From positions 50,479 through 114,478 of the forward strand of contig LOER01000047.1 in assembly GCA_001515945.1 (NCBI GenBank): DNA of 64,000 nucleotides. Reading direction: 5' to 3'. The DNA is from Desulfitibacter sp. BRH_c19. GTDB taxonomy: Bacteria; Bacillota; DSM-16504; Desulfitibacterales; Desulfitibacteraceae. The translations under genes were made by a program, and so were the position numbers. Positions 54,617 through 63,854 of the stretch are shown piece after piece; within the stretch, counting starts at the first letter, position 1, and each line of letters begins with the position of its first letter. The notes below the pieces were generated by a model. The model was not told the origin of the DNA, made no database searches, and was given only the letters and a program-made list of their open reading frames with translations.

Positions 54617-55804
54617 TTAGATATATGTTATATAGTCATCACCCTTGGTCAACTTCTCAAAACTTTTCTCTTTTACTAAATACGTGTTTTCTATGCCTAC
54701 AACACCCAAATCAGGGAAGGTAAATTTAGGTTCTAGAGCTATCACCATTCCGGTTTTTAATTGTATATCAAAGCCCTTGGCAATTACAGGCCACTCATTT
54801 ACCTCTAAGCCTATCCCATGCCCAATAAATGGCACTCCTGTGTGATACCCCATATAATTGTCTTGCAAACCTGATTTATTAGCCATATTAACACTTTCAT
54901 CATATATTTCCCGACCATTTGTACCTTCTTTTAGTTTTTCTTCAATCATGGATTGGATATCGATTGATACATTTACTGCTTTTTCCATAATAGCTGGCAG
55001 CGTTCCTAATGCAAATATACGCGTCTGATCTACTAAATATCCCGTATAATTGCCTACATAGTCCACGTATATAGGTTCCCCTTTTTTGATAACAGACCCA
55101 CTTACTCCCTGCGGAAATGTTGGATGAGTCCCCGCCCCTCCAGCAGCCATAACCTCATATGGTCCTTTTGCAGCCCCTGGAGCACCCACTAATGTATGCC
55201 CCATGTAGAATTCTACATTAAATCCTCTAAACCTTGTATATCCTAAGTGCCCAATTTTTCTAGCATAGCCTTCAATGGCACTAGCGAGTTCCCTATCAGT
55301 CAGTCCTTCATTAATAACAGAACTAATATGTTTAAATACCTCTCCATGTCTTATGCCTGATTCTCTAATTTGAGAAACCTCAAAGTCCGATTTAATCATA
55401 CGAATATCTCTCACTATAGGTGAAACATCAACTATGGCTGACTGTTCAAATATCTTTTGATAAAATAAGTAATTGTTTGTTGGTAATACATCCAACTCCA
55501 TTGCTGTCTTATTACCTAATTTTAAATTATATGTATGAAGCATTTGTAGTATTTCTTTAGGGCTTCTGAGTGGAACTATGTTGGCAATTGGTGATTCCTT
55601 TTTTGCTATTTCAATATTTTTTTTCACCATAAGTAAGGGGGCACCCTCCGCAGGCACATATAAGTGACACTGCTGGCCACTTCCTGAAAAATAATATACA
55701 TTTGTTCTATCAATAAGAATTACAGAATTAATTTCTAACTCTCTAATTTTCTGTTGTAACTTTCCAATCCTATTCTTTATTTCTAAAGCCATATCAGTCC
55801 TCAT
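54617..55804 (-). CDS. M24 family aminopeptidase (Xaa-Pro type)
   Basis: A 395-residue pita-bread metallopeptidase with a creatinase-like N-terminal domain (NSVILIDRTNVYYFSGSGQQ). The metal ligands lie in the C-terminal domain: VDYVGNYTGYLVDQTR (Asp pair), GHGIGLEVNEWP (His) and ALEPKF, with a late Glu in GIENTYLV. It removes N-terminal residues preceding Pro, or acts on a related amide. ATG 55804 has GGAGG six bases upstream; the longer frame to 55882 is unconserved. Monocistronic. Confidence 0.88.
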   Translation of the reverse strand: MRTDMALEIKNRIGKLQQKIRELEINSVILIDRTNVYYFSGSGQQCHLYVPAEGAPLLMVKKNIEIAKKESPIANIVPLRSPKEILQMLHTYNLKLGNKTAMELDVLPTNNYLFYQKIFEQSAIVDVSPIVRDIRMIKSDFEVSQIRESGIRHGEVFKHISSVINEGLTDRELASAIEGYARKIGHLGYTRFRGFNVEFYMGHTLVGAPGAAKGPYEVMAAGGAGTHPTFPQGVSGSVIKKGEPIYVDYVGNYTGYLVDQTRIFALGTLPAIMEKAVNVSIDIQSMIEEKLKEGTNGREIYDESVNMANKSGLQDNYMGYHTGVPFIGHGIGLEVNEWPVIAKGFDIQLKTGMVIALEPKFTFPDLGVVGIENTYLVKEKSFEKLTKGDDYITYI

Positions 55805-55995
55805 CTTTAGCCTCCTCAAGTCTGTTACCGAGTTTCTTATAATTTCTTCAATATAATAGCATAATTTATAGCATTTATCCAATATTATGAAAGCAAAACT
55901 GGATTAGTAGTACTTTGCCACTAATAGTTAGCTGAGCTAATCAGGAAGTTAGCATCCGTTTGTAGAATTACGATTGTTGATGTGTGGTAACAAAT

Positions 55996-56023
55996 AAAGA
56001 GTACTCCTCTAAGAATACTCTTT
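55996..56023 (-). terminator. Terminator of the GerMN gene
   Basis: AAAGAGTA / TACTCTTT stem with a 12-base loop, followed by ATTTG on the minus strand, 33 bases past the GerMN stop. Confidence 0.6.
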
Positions 56024-56055
56024 CTGCTTGTATTGCAAAATATTATTTTTTAAGT

Positions 56056-57051
56056 TTATGGATTAATATAGTTAATATGCTCTGGTCTTGATAGAGGCTT
56101 GGATATTTCCATGCCTTCAGGAAGATAATCTACTCTTTCTCCATCTATGAGTATTTGAACTTCATTTACCTCATCAATAGCTGTTAATGTAAATAGTATG
56201 GACTTAACAAGAAATACCTCAGCGCTTGTTCCTCCTCCGTAACCCATAACTTCTTCACTAAGGTTAATTATTGCTAATTTGCGATCAGCTTCATAGCTAA
56301 CACTATTTACTTTTGTTCCAGACCATATTGTTTTTACTAAATCAGTATTTAAAGGTGGCCCACTAACCAATTCTTTCATTGCTATTTCAACCATTTGGTT
56401 AACAGAACTATTTTCATCTACTCCAAAACCCATAGGAATTAAATATAAAGCATTAGGGTCTGAAAAATACACATCTATAATCTTTTGATCTTCACTTGGA
56501 GGGTTTAAGCTATTTATAAAAGCAGGCCGCATAAAAGGCTTATCTAATGAGAACCCATCTATAGCCTCATGGATTCTTCCTTCTATCAAGAATTGAACTG
56601 TTTGTACTTCGTAAAATTCTGTTAAAGTAAGTACTAGAGAATTGATTGCTCTTTCAACATCCTCATAATTTCCAAGATTTACAAAGTCATCTGTTAAATC
56701 TATATATGCAACATTTTCTCTAATATAGATATCTCTTAATTTTGTATCCTCTGGAATTGTATTAGATAGTAGCCAATCTCCTGGTCCTGCTAGCACTTTT
56801 TCTACTGACACTTTAGCTGCTTCTTTGGTAGGTTTAATAGGAAGGGTTGTTGGAACAAGGTATCGCCCGTTTTCACTAGCAAAATAAACGAGAACAGAAT
56901 CCATTTCACTATTTAGTAGAAGAGGTCGATTATCAACAGCATTATTTACTATTTCCTTTTCTTCATTATCTTTGGAGTTGCTTTGTCCACAACCGATCAA
57001 TAATGTGGCTACTAATGCCAGGATTATTATAACCTTAAACCTTTTATACAT
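56056..57051 (-). CDS. Lipoprotein with two GerMN domains
   Basis: 331 residues: a signal peptide with lipobox (TLLIGCG, Cys at 21), then two GerMN repeats (about 50-175 and 195-325). These share VEKVLAGPGDWL/MKELVSGPPLN, an AYIDLTDDF/AIINLSEEV strand and VQFLIEGRIH/VQILIDGERVD. GerM and SpoIIIAH-type relatives function in sporulation and germination. AAAGGGAG precedes the ATG. Consistent with a spore-forming host. Confidence 0.88.
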   Translation of the reverse strand: MYKRFKVIIILALVATLLIGCGQSNSKDNEEKEIVNNAVDNRPLLLNSEMDSVLVYFASENGRYLVPTTLPIKPTKEAAKVSVEKVLAGPGDWLLSNTIPEDTKLRDIYIRENVAYIDLTDDFVNLGNYEDVERAINSLVLTLTEFYEVQTVQFLIEGRIHEAIDGFSLDKPFMRPAFINSLNPPSEDQKIIDVYFSDPNALYLIPMGFGVDENSSVNQMVEIAMKELVSGPPLNTDLVKTIWSGTKVNSVSYEADRKLAIINLSEEVMGYGGGTSAEVFLVKSILFTLTAIDEVNEVQILIDGERVDYLPEGMEISKPLSRPEHINYINP

Positions 57052-57179
57052 AATTCCTCTCCCTTTTAAACGTAAATGCTTATCTTAAGATAATTCTAGG
57101 TTAATAAATTATTTCCTGCAAATTTATTAAGTGGATTATCTGTTATAATATTACATTTAAAAATACCTGGGCAGTCTAA

Positions 57180-58226
57180 TTAACTTCTAACTCTCCAACT
57201 GATTTTAACCTGCTTTATAATTATGGCTATTACAATGAGCACTCCTACATACCCAAACACGGGATAGAAGTGTCCTATTAGTCTACCAAATCCTAAAAAA
57301 GAGATTGGTATAGCAAGAACAACAACTAGTAAAGATAGTATATTTTTATTGATTTTAAATAGCGGCTCAATCCTAGTTATTAATCCAAAAGCATTTGCAA
57401 CAGCGGTTGTTAGCATAGCAATAAGCATTGCTAAAGTATACATCCAACTTAACCTGAAACTTAAGCTTTCCGCTAAATACAGCATGGGAATTTCAACCAT
57501 CAGCACTTGTGGTCTATATAGCTGTATGGCATAAACCATTATAATGCCTATTATACCTAACAATGCTCCCCCTAATAAAATGCCTACTATTCCGTTCTTT
57601 AACTTAAGATAATCTATAGATGTAAGAATGACTAAGCTTGTTACCATATTATATGAAACATATAACGCTAGTGCTAAAAGCCAATTTTTTCCTATTAGTG
57701 GGTTGCTTCCTGCTATAAATACTTCCTGATGCTTCATGCCTATGCTTAGCCCACTAACTAAGATGGTTACTATAATTAAGAGCGGAATTAAAAAAGTATT
57801 AATACCAAGAACACCCTTTTCTCCTTTTAGTATAGCAATCAATACAATGGCACTTGATAGAATAAGACCAACGTAATAGTTTAGGAATAGCTTTTCTTGA
57901 AGAACAGCTGCACATCCAGCCAACATTATACCTAGCCCCATAAAAATAGAAATTGTAATCCATAAATCAACAATAAAACCAATCTTCTTTCCCAGAATTT
58001 TGCTCAGAAGTTTCTGGTATCCTTTAATTCTATTTTTTATCACTATTGTGCTTATCATATAGCCCATAACAGCAAATAATACGCCAGATAAGAGGACACC
58101 AATAAGACCTTTATAATCAAAAATAGCGAAAAACTGCATAAGCTCTTGTCCTGAAGCAAATCCCGCTCCAACAATGGCCCCAACATAAGTAACTGCAAGT
58201 TGAAATACAAGTTTTTTCCTGTCCAA
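57180..58226 (-). CDS. YkvI-family membrane protein
   Basis: A 348-residue polytopic protein with about ten helices and the opening VTYVGAIVGAGFASGQELMQFF, which is characteristic of YkvI (a LeuT/APC-superfold group). The substrate is not established. The TTG start at 58226 has GGGGGG upstream. It diverges from the yyaC-like gene at 58335, so the 108-base gap should hold both promoters. Confidence 0.85.
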   Translation of the reverse strand: MDRKKLVFQLAVTYVGAIVGAGFASGQELMQFFAIFDYKGLIGVLLSGVLFAVMGYMISTIVIKNRIKGYQKLLSKILGKKIGFIVDLWITISIFMGLGIMLAGCAAVLQEKLFLNYYVGLILSSAIVLIAILKGEKGVLGINTFLIPLLIIVTILVSGLSIGMKHQEVFIAGSNPLIGKNWLLALALYVSYNMVTSLVILTSIDYLKLKNGIVGILLGGALLGIIGIIMVYAIQLYRPQVLMVEIPMLYLAESLSFRLSWMYTLAMLIAMLTTAVANAFGLITRIEPLFKINKNILSLLVVVLAIPISFLGFGRLIGHFYPVFGYVGVLIVIAIIIKQVKISWRVRS

Positions 58227-58334
58227 TTTATCCCCCCACTTTAGAAGAAAGCATACTCTTGGTAATTGTTGTATAAAATTACTCTAAAATACATATACTT
58301 TAATTATTATTGTAGTAAGCTAGGGGGTACTTTA

Positions 58335-58967
58335 ATGACTACTTTATTAAAAAATTTACTAAATAGAGAAATTAATAACCTTCCTGATAAAATAGTGCAT
58401 AATATAAATGATGAAAATCTTATATATAAAACAGCTAATCAATTGGTATCTTACTTAAGAGCCCTTGATCCTACATTAGTTCGACCCATTGTAGTAGTCA
58501 ACATTGGAACAGACCGATCTACTGGAGATAGCCTCGGCCCACTAGTAGGATCTTTCCTACAGGAAAAACAACGTTTTATGCCAGAATTTCATGTCTATGG
58601 AACACTAGATCAACCTGTCCACGCAACAAACATAGAGCAATGCATGGAAAATATTATGGAGTTGCATAGCAACCCAGTTATTATAGCAGTTGATGCCTGC
58701 TTAGGACAGGCAAAAAATGTTGGAAATTTAAATCTTGGAGTGGGCTCTGTTAAGCCTGGGGCTGGGGTGAAAAAAGAATTGCCCTCTGTTGGGCATATCT
58801 ACATGACCGGTACAGTTAATGTAGGAGGTTATTTAGAATATTTAGTATTACAGAATACCAGATTAAACCTAGTAATGAAACTTGCAATGTCAATTTCTGA
58901 TACAATTTATAAAGCATATCGCCAAATTCAAATAAATAGAAAAAACTTAGCTTCCGCCAGGCACTAA
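58335..58967 (+). CDS. yyaC: YyaC-like spore protease (GPR-related)
   Basis: A 210-residue protein of the YyaC family, related to hydrogenase-maturation and spore proteases: VVVNIGTDRSTGDSLGPLVG, FHVYGTLDQPVHATN, IAVDACLGQ and PSVGHIYMTGTVNVGG. Bacillus yyaC lies next to parA-parB near the origin, as the parS site here also suggests. ATG 58335 has AGGGGG eight bases upstream; the longer frame to 58266 is unconserved. Found in endospore formers. Confidence 0.88.
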   Translation: MTTLLKNLLNREINNLPDKIVHNINDENLIYKTANQLVSYLRALDPTLVRPIVVVNIGTDRSTGDSLGPLVGSFLQEKQRFMPEFHVYGTLDQPVHATNIEQCMENIMELHSNPVIIAVDACLGQAKNVGNLNLGVGSVKPGAGVKKELPSVGHIYMTGTVNVGGYLEYLVLQNTRLNLVMKLAMSISDTIYKAYRQIQINRKNLASARH

Positions 58968-58982
58968 TTGCCGACGGAAGCT
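58949..58982. terminator. Bidirectional terminator overlapping the yyaC stop
   Basis: AGCTTCCG(CC)AGGCA pairs with (T)GCCGACGGAAGCT around TAAT. The minus strand then reads AAGTTTTTTC, a good T run for the convergent HD-domain gene; the plus-strand tail (ATATTTGTT) is weaker. Confidence 0.7.
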
Positions 58983-59003
58983 ATATTTGTTACGAGATTT
59001 ATT

Positions 59004-59090
59004 AACAGGATTCTTGACTTCAGATAGAGTTAACTTAATGAGCATCTGCTTCTAGCATTGTGTTTTTAACAATGGGTAGAAATACTAGTG
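59004..59090. repeat. Composite repeat: 20-bp repeat plus degenerate hairpin unit
   Basis: 59004-59023 is identical to the minus strand at 5389-5408. Thirty bases on, 59045-59090 reads TTCTAGCATTGTGTTTTTAA and CAATGGGTAGAAATACTAGTG, a degenerate copy of the hairpin unit at 4750 and of the 56-bp array at the right end. So both repeat types co-occur here. Confidence 0.65.
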
Positions 59091-59108
59091 CAAGATTAGC
59101 GGTGATAG

Positions 59109-59810
59109 TCATGATAAAGTTTTGGTATCATTGAGTATGAGTTCAAAAGAACATTGTAAAAATGTAGCCGCCCGACGGCACAACACCATCTTTGTAATGA
59201 AAATTTCAAAATAATCCATTACGGAAGATATGTTTTGATCTATTAAAATGTTTAAAGTTATCACTTTATTCTTTTCATCTATTGTCAACCAGGTTTCTTC
59301 TACAGCATAGTTTACCCTATCTCTAGGTTTAAATGTAGATATATCAGACTTCCTAACTCTATCCCTATGAACATCAGACTTATCAGCAATTAATACCGCT
59401 GCTGAGACTGGGTTCACAGAAAATCCTCCACTATTTTCTTCATGATTGCCAATTGCACCCACAATTGTTGATATTTCTAATTGACTAAGTTTAAAACTTT
59501 TTAAAAAGGGCAAGACAAGAAGAGCTCCTGACCTTCCATGTTCATACCTATTAATGATATTTCCAATATCATGTAGATAGCCAGCAATTTGACCAAGACG
59601 GCACGTATTTTTATCATAATCCAAACCCTTTAAAATCAAGTTGGTTCTTTCGGAAACAATCTCGGCATGCCTGTAACTATGTTCTAGTGCGCCCATTTCA
59701 CCTAAAAATTCATGGCATTTGTCTAAATATGTTTTTATATTTGTGTTTAATACTTCACTATGAAAATTCAACCGTCCAATCTCCTTAATATAGCTATTTC
59801 TTACTGGCAA
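59109..59810 (-). CDS. HD-domain phosphohydrolase
   Basis: A 233-residue HD superfamily protein. The metal motif is His in HSYRHAEIV, then HDIGN (YLHDIGNIINRYEHG) and NHEE. It probably hydrolyses a nucleotide or phosphate ester; the substrate is unknown. TTG 59810 has AAGGAG upstream. It lies 11 bases after the phosphosulfolactate synthase gene, so the two are cotranscribed. Confidence 0.82.
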   Translation of the reverse strand: MPVRNSYIKEIGRLNFHSEVLNTNIKTYLDKCHEFLGEMGALEHSYRHAEIVSERTNLILKGLDYDKNTCRLGQIAGYLHDIGNIINRYEHGRSGALLVLPFLKSFKLSQLEISTIVGAIGNHEENSGGFSVNPVSAAVLIADKSDVHRDRVRKSDISTFKPRDRVNYAVEETWLTIDEKNKVITLNILIDQNISSVMDYFEIFITKMVLCRRAATFLQCSFELILNDTKTLS

Positions 59811-59821
59811 TTTGCTCCTTA

Positions 59822-60646
59822 TTAACTAGAGATAGCTCGATTGTTTTGAGAAACAAGATAATTTCTCAACGTATCTCCCCTTAATCCTACTCGTAGTGCT
59901 TCTAAGGACATGACTTCTGCTGCTTGAATATTTCCTAGATTAACATTAGTACCTAACCTCATTATCAGTTCCTGTTGCTGGTTTTTATGAGGTGCCTCCC
60001 AAAGGATTTTATTAACATCTGAAACAGCTCCTAATATTTCATCTAGCTCTTCTTCCTTTATCTTACCCCTTTCATCGTATATTACAACACCCTTTCCAGA
60101 TTCTCTTCCTTCTACAATAACTTTATATGCACCCCATTCAATATCCAGATTGATTTGCTCCAAAATATCCGTGTTAGATAACTCATCACGAGCATCTTTC
60201 TTACCAACTTCACTTAACACAATAAATCCCATCTCTAGGGCCTTTTCGATTGCTCTTTTTCTCACTTTTCGGCTCATATTTATTGTACCATCAGATACTT
60301 CTATGCAACTATATCCAAGGGCTCTAGCTTTTTCTAAATAGAGATCAAGCTTTCCTTGTAAGACAGCAACTTCTAGGAATGTACCTCCTGGATAAATATG
60401 GATTCCCATTGACCTTACAAGATTAATTTTTTTGTGTAAAACATCTCCTGTATATAAAGCAGAGGTACCAAAACCTAGTTTAACAAAATCTATATATTTT
60501 CCTGCAGTTTCAAGCGTATCAGCTAAATCTGATAAGCCCATACCCTTATCAATTATCATTGTAAATCCATTGTCCCTGGGTTTTTGCTGTCTTTCAGGCA
60601 ATGGAAATTCAACCAGTCCATCCCATCCATCTTTATTTATATTCAA
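59822..60646 (-). CDS. comA: Phosphosulfolactate synthase (ComA family)
   Basis: A 274-residue TIM barrel that adds sulfite to phosphoenolpyruvate to give phosphosulfolactate. KPRDNGFTMIIDKGMGL, DFVKLGFGTSALY, HIYPGGTFLEVA, CIEVSDGTINM and VIVEGRESGKGV are family landmarks. In methanogens this begins coenzyme M synthesis; in spore formers the related protein makes sulfolactate. TTG 60646 sits eight bases after AAAGGAG; ATG 60655 abuts that site. The downstream phosphatase (comB) is not adjacent. Confidence 0.88.
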   Translation of the reverse strand: MNINKDGWDGLVEFPLPERQQKPRDNGFTMIIDKGMGLSDLADTLETAGKYIDFVKLGFGTSALYTGDVLHKKINLVRSMGIHIYPGGTFLEVAVLQGKLDLYLEKARALGYSCIEVSDGTINMSRKVRKRAIEKALEMGFIVLSEVGKKDARDELSNTDILEQINLDIEWGAYKVIVEGRESGKGVVIYDERGKIKEEELDEILGAVSDVNKILWEAPHKNQQQELIMRLGTNVNLGNIQAAEVMSLEALRVGLRGDTLRNYLVSQNNRAISS

Positions 60647-60787
60647 ACGTCTCATCTCCTTTTACTGGCTTTTTCTCGCATATAAGTAAATCTAATTCTG
60701 CATTTAATGTATGCAGATTATAAGGAAATGTGCAAAAAAAAACATCTCAGTTATACAGAAATGTTTCCTCGTTATTTATTTTATACT

Positions 60788-61162
60788 CTATCTTTTGTTT
60801 TTTTCTGAGCTAGCAGCCTTTGTCATTTGACACGAGCCTTGGAATAGAGCTCCGTCATCTATTATTAGTGAACTAGTAGAAATATCTCCTTCAATTCTTC
60901 CAGTAGATGCTATCTCTAGTTTTTCTGAAACGCTGACGTTTCCTTTAATAATACCCGCAACTAAAAGATTTCTTGCCTTTAAACCTGCTGACACAAAACC
61001 ACCTTCACCAACCACTACATCTCCTTGACATTCAACTTCACCTTCTATTTTTCCATCTACTCTTAAAGTGCCTTGTCCTTTTAAATTTCCTTGAAAATTA
61101 GAGTCTTTACCAATAATGGTATCAACTTTTTCCATATTAACTGTATCTTTTTTCTTAAACAT
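60788..61162 (-). CDS. Bactofilin family polymer-forming protein
   Basis: 124 residues with a central beta-helix of short repeats (DSNFQGNLKGQGTLRVDGKI, EGEVECQGDVVVGEGG, KGNVSVSEKLEIASTG, EGDISTSSLIID). Bactofilins self-assemble into filaments that place cell-wall enzymes. It starts 11 bases after the M23 peptidase gene, a common pairing, and ends close to a T-rich stretch. AAAGGGTGATAAC precedes the ATG. Confidence 0.9.
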   Translation of the reverse strand: MFKKKDTVNMEKVDTIIGKDSNFQGNLKGQGTLRVDGKIEGEVECQGDVVVGEGGFVSAGLKARNLLVAGIIKGNVSVSEKLEIASTGRIEGDISTSSLIIDDGALFQGSCQMTKAASSEKNKR

Positions 61163-61173
61163 GTTATCACCCT

Positions 61174-62169
61174 TTATTTTAAAACATTTTGAGGATTAAT
61201 TCTCTTGCCATTATAATCTATCATATAATGAACATGGGCTCCAGTTGACCTTCCGCTAGTTCCAACCCTTGCAATTGACTCCCCTTTTTTGACACTATCT
61301 CCTACCTTAACGAGATTAACTGAATTATGAGCATAATGACTTATATATCCATACCCATGTGAAACAGTAACCATTCGTCCATATCCCGGTGACCATCCAG
61401 AGAAAGTTACTCTTCCGTCACCAGCCGACTTTATATATGTACCGTATGAAGCTGCGATGTCTAGTCCGTCATGCAACTCTCTTCTGCCGGTTCCAAATGG
61501 GGAATTTCTGTATCCAAATTTTGAAGTAATTTTCCCATTTACAGGCATTTTGTCAGGGACTGCAGCAAGAAACTTTAATTGATCACTCACTTCAACTTGC
61601 AATTGGCCTAAATCAACTTCTTTTATTTCTACTATTTGATCTAACATGCTTAAATCTTTATCTAGCAATTCTAATAATTCTATATTGCTCTCTGAAAACC
61701 GACTCATTTGAGTTCTTGATACTCCGCCCCTTGGTAGCATAGACAGGCTTATTTCAGACCCAGACTGCAATGTGACAGGTGAACGATAATCTTGAACATA
61801 TATTTCTTCATCCTCCTCACTTTCTAGCCCTACTAATTCACGGACTTGCCTGTCTAATGCTTCTATGTCTGCAATCTTAGATTCCATACTTCGGGTTTTC
61901 TCAACTAATTCAGTAATCTTTTTTGCTTGAACTTGATTTACAGTTTCAACATGTTTTAATCGATATAAATCTTCTTTTGTCGTTTTCAGATCGAAAGCAA
62001 AATATCCAATTGTGCAGGCAACTATAGTAAAACATAATACCATACTACTGATTAACCAGATTGGTATTTTAATTTGATTTATTTTTTTCTGAGTATGAGG
62101 TATCAACATTATAGTGAAATACTTTCTCTTCTTAAGTTTACTTTTAAGTTTACTTTTAGAAGTGAACAC
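61174..62169 (-). CDS. M23 family endopeptidase, membrane-anchored
   Basis: 331 residues: a Lys-rich N terminus, one membrane helix (about 38-60), a coiled coil (70-120), a linker and a C-terminal LytM domain. Zinc ligands are His and Asp in ELHDGLDIA and HVH in GAHVHYMIDYNG. It cuts peptidoglycan cross-bridges, or acts as a scaffold. GTG 62169 is the start. The operon is DUF4446-M23-bactofilin, a typical cell-shape set. Confidence 0.88.
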   Translation of the reverse strand: MFTSKSKLKSKLKKRKYFTIMLIPHTQKKINQIKIPIWLISSMVLCFTIVACTIGYFAFDLKTTKEDLYRLKHVETVNQVQAKKITELVEKTRSMESKIADIEALDRQVRELVGLESEEDEEIYVQDYRSPVTLQSGSEISLSMLPRGGVSRTQMSRFSESNIELLELLDKDLSMLDQIVEIKEVDLGQLQVEVSDQLKFLAAVPDKMPVNGKITSKFGYRNSPFGTGRRELHDGLDIAASYGTYIKSAGDGRVTFSGWSPGYGRMVTVSHGYGYISHYAHNSVNLVKVGDSVKKGESIARVGTSGRSTGAHVHYMIDYNGKRINPQNVLK

Positions 62170-62185
62170 TTAGTCTCTTCACCAC

Positions 62186-62689
62186 CTAACTCTCCATAGC
62201 TTGTTTTATGGCCAATTCTTCCTCTTCACTAAGTCTATAACTAGAACTGCCATTTTCAAGTGGTTTCGCATATAGCCTATTATCGTTTCTTCCATAAATA
62301 GAAGTAATTACAAAGCCACTATTCTTACTGTTCATTAGGGCTATCGCAAAACTCAGGTCACTACCAACCTCTGAAAATGCACTAAAGCGAACTAAACCTA
62401 TTTTACTGAAATTTTTGAGATTTTGAATCTGGATGTCACTTAACTGCTTGTCTATCTTATGTACAGTGTTCTTATGACTGTTAAAGTCATTATAATATTC
62501 ATCAATTATTGTTTCGATTTTTTTACCATCTGGGTTTTGTATATAGGCTTCATATTTTTTGCGTAGTCGTGAATTCCTAAAGGTAAGAATTACAAGCCAT
62601 ATAGTCAATAAGGCGACAAACATCACTAAACCGATAGTAATATATAAATGTAGATACTGATCAATCTGCTGTATATAGCTTAGATTCAT
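62186..62689 (-). CDS. DUF4446 family protein
   Basis: 167 residues: one N-terminal membrane helix (about 12-34), a basic/charged coil, and the DUF4446 core with NFSKIGLVRFSAFSEVGSDL, SFAIALMN and the ending YRLSEEEELAIKQA. Function unknown; the family is common near parAB in Clostridia. ATG 62689 has AGGGGG seven bases upstream; the longer frame to 62740 is less conserved. It lies upstream of the M23 gene. Confidence 0.85.
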   Translation of the reverse strand: MNLSYIQQIDQYLHLYITIGLVMFVALLTIWLVILTFRNSRLRKKYEAYIQNPDGKKIETIIDEYYNDFNSHKNTVHKIDKQLSDIQIQNLKNFSKIGLVRFSAFSEVGSDLSFAIALMNSKNSGFVITSIYGRNDNRLYAKPLENGSSSYRLSEEEELAIKQAMES

Positions 62690-62768
62690 GGACATGCCCC
62701 CTAAAAGCTCCCAAAGTATAGTATTCAACTTTATTTTCAAATTTCCTTTTTGATTTTTACAAAATTAT

Positions 62769-63464
62769 CTAAAAAACTAAACGTTCTGCAATCATCATTA
62801 TGCCTACTATTATAAAAATTGCTGGTAATAGGTTTCCGACTTTAATTTTAGTGATTTCTAAAATATTAAGGCCAATCCCTAAAATTATCAGTCCTCCGGT
62901 AGCTTTCAATTCATTTATGACTGGTATAGTTAATAAACTTTCTAGCGATGATGCAGTTATAGTTATAAGTCCCTGATAAAGGAGGACAGATACCGCTGAA
63001 AAGATCACTCCAAAGCCCATTGTGGTGGTCAACATTATTGACGTTACACCATCTATTAGTGATTTAGCATACAAAGTATCATGATTTCCAGTAAGGCCAC
63101 TTTCAATAGCTCCCATTATTGACATTGCACCAACACAAAATAACAAAGTAGATGTAACAAATGCTTGAGCAATGTTACTTCCTCCACTTACATTCCCTAC
63201 TTTTTGTTGGATTAACGCTCCAATCTTATGTAGGGCTCCTTCAATATCAAGATATTCTCCTAACCATGCTCCAAATACCATGCTTACTAATACAAACACC
63301 AACTGCTCACTTGTTATTGCCATTTTCAGTCCAATCAATATAATTCCTAATCCTAGTGCCTGCATAATCATTTTTCTAATATTTTCACTAAACCTACCAC
63401 CAAACCAAACGCCTATTACCGTACCTATTATTATAGCAACTGCATTAACAACTGTACCTAGCAC
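62769..63464 (-). CDS. DUF554 family membrane protein
   Basis: 231 residues with about seven membrane helices and repeats of LGxxI: it opens LGTVVNAVAIIIGTVIGVWF and has FCVGAMSIMGAIESGLTGNH in the middle. DUF554 (YdfK/YqgA-like) is a putative transporter of unknown substrate. GTG 63464 follows GGGGGG by seven bases, matching the family's usual N terminus; TTG 63479 is the longest start. Confidence 0.85.
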   Translation of the reverse strand: MLGTVVNAVAIIIGTVIGVWFGGRFSENIRKMIMQALGLGIILIGLKMAITSEQLVFVLVSMVFGAWLGEYLDIEGALHKIGALIQQKVGNVSGGSNIAQAFVTSTLLFCVGAMSIMGAIESGLTGNHDTLYAKSLIDGVTSIMLTTTMGFGVIFSAVSVLLYQGLITITASSLESLLTIPVINELKATGGLIILGIGLNILEITKIKVGNLLPAIFIIVGIMMIAERLVF

Positions 63465-63587
63465 TATAAGACCCCCCAATAAGAAACCATACTAAAGTAG
63501 TTTACCATAGAATTGCCATAAACTCTATTTTCAGAATTTATCTAAAATATTTTATATGGATTAAGACCCCCACTTCTCTTAAGGAAA

Positions 63588-63626
63588 GGGGACAGACCTG
63601 TGAGTATTAGAACCAGGAATGTCCCC
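63588..63626. repeat. REP-like hairpin GGGGACA ... TGTCCCC
   Basis: GGGGACA (63588-63594) pairs with TGTCCCC (63620-63626), with inner CCTG/CAGG. This GGGGACAGACCTG...TGTCCCC form resembles REP elements mobilised by TnpA-REP/RAYT transposases. It is a single copy in this window. Confidence 0.5.
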
Positions 63627-63676
63627 AATATACCTAAATCAGGTAGAGTAGAGCCTCCATCTGATTCCCCGCATAT

Positions 63677-63692
63677 TGTTTCACGTGAAACA
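63677..63692. other. parS: parS centromere site
   Basis: TGTTTCACGTGAAACA, a perfect 16-bp match to the bacterial parS consensus bound by ParB. The site lies near the replication origin in most bacteria, and the yyaC, bactofilin, M23, DUF4446 and DUF554 genes next to it fit the Clostridia arrangement. parA-parB are probably just beyond the right edge. Confidence 0.93.
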
Positions 63693-63854
63693 TTTTTAGT
63701 AGCTTTTTAATACCTGGCGTATATATGCTTAAATAGCGAACGAGCTAAAGCTAAGGACCCACTATGCCGGAACTCTTGCTTTATAATTAAGATACTTCTA
63801 TAAACAGGATAGCAAACCGTTATCCCCAGGGACTTAGCACCACTTACCTCCTAC
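63693..63854. other. Non-coding spacer near parS
   Basis: No gene recognised. A stretch reads AAGCTAAGGACCC and ATAAACAGGATAGC, with partial similarity to sequences next to the other repeat copies, so it may be part of the repeat's surrounding element. Confidence 0.35.
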
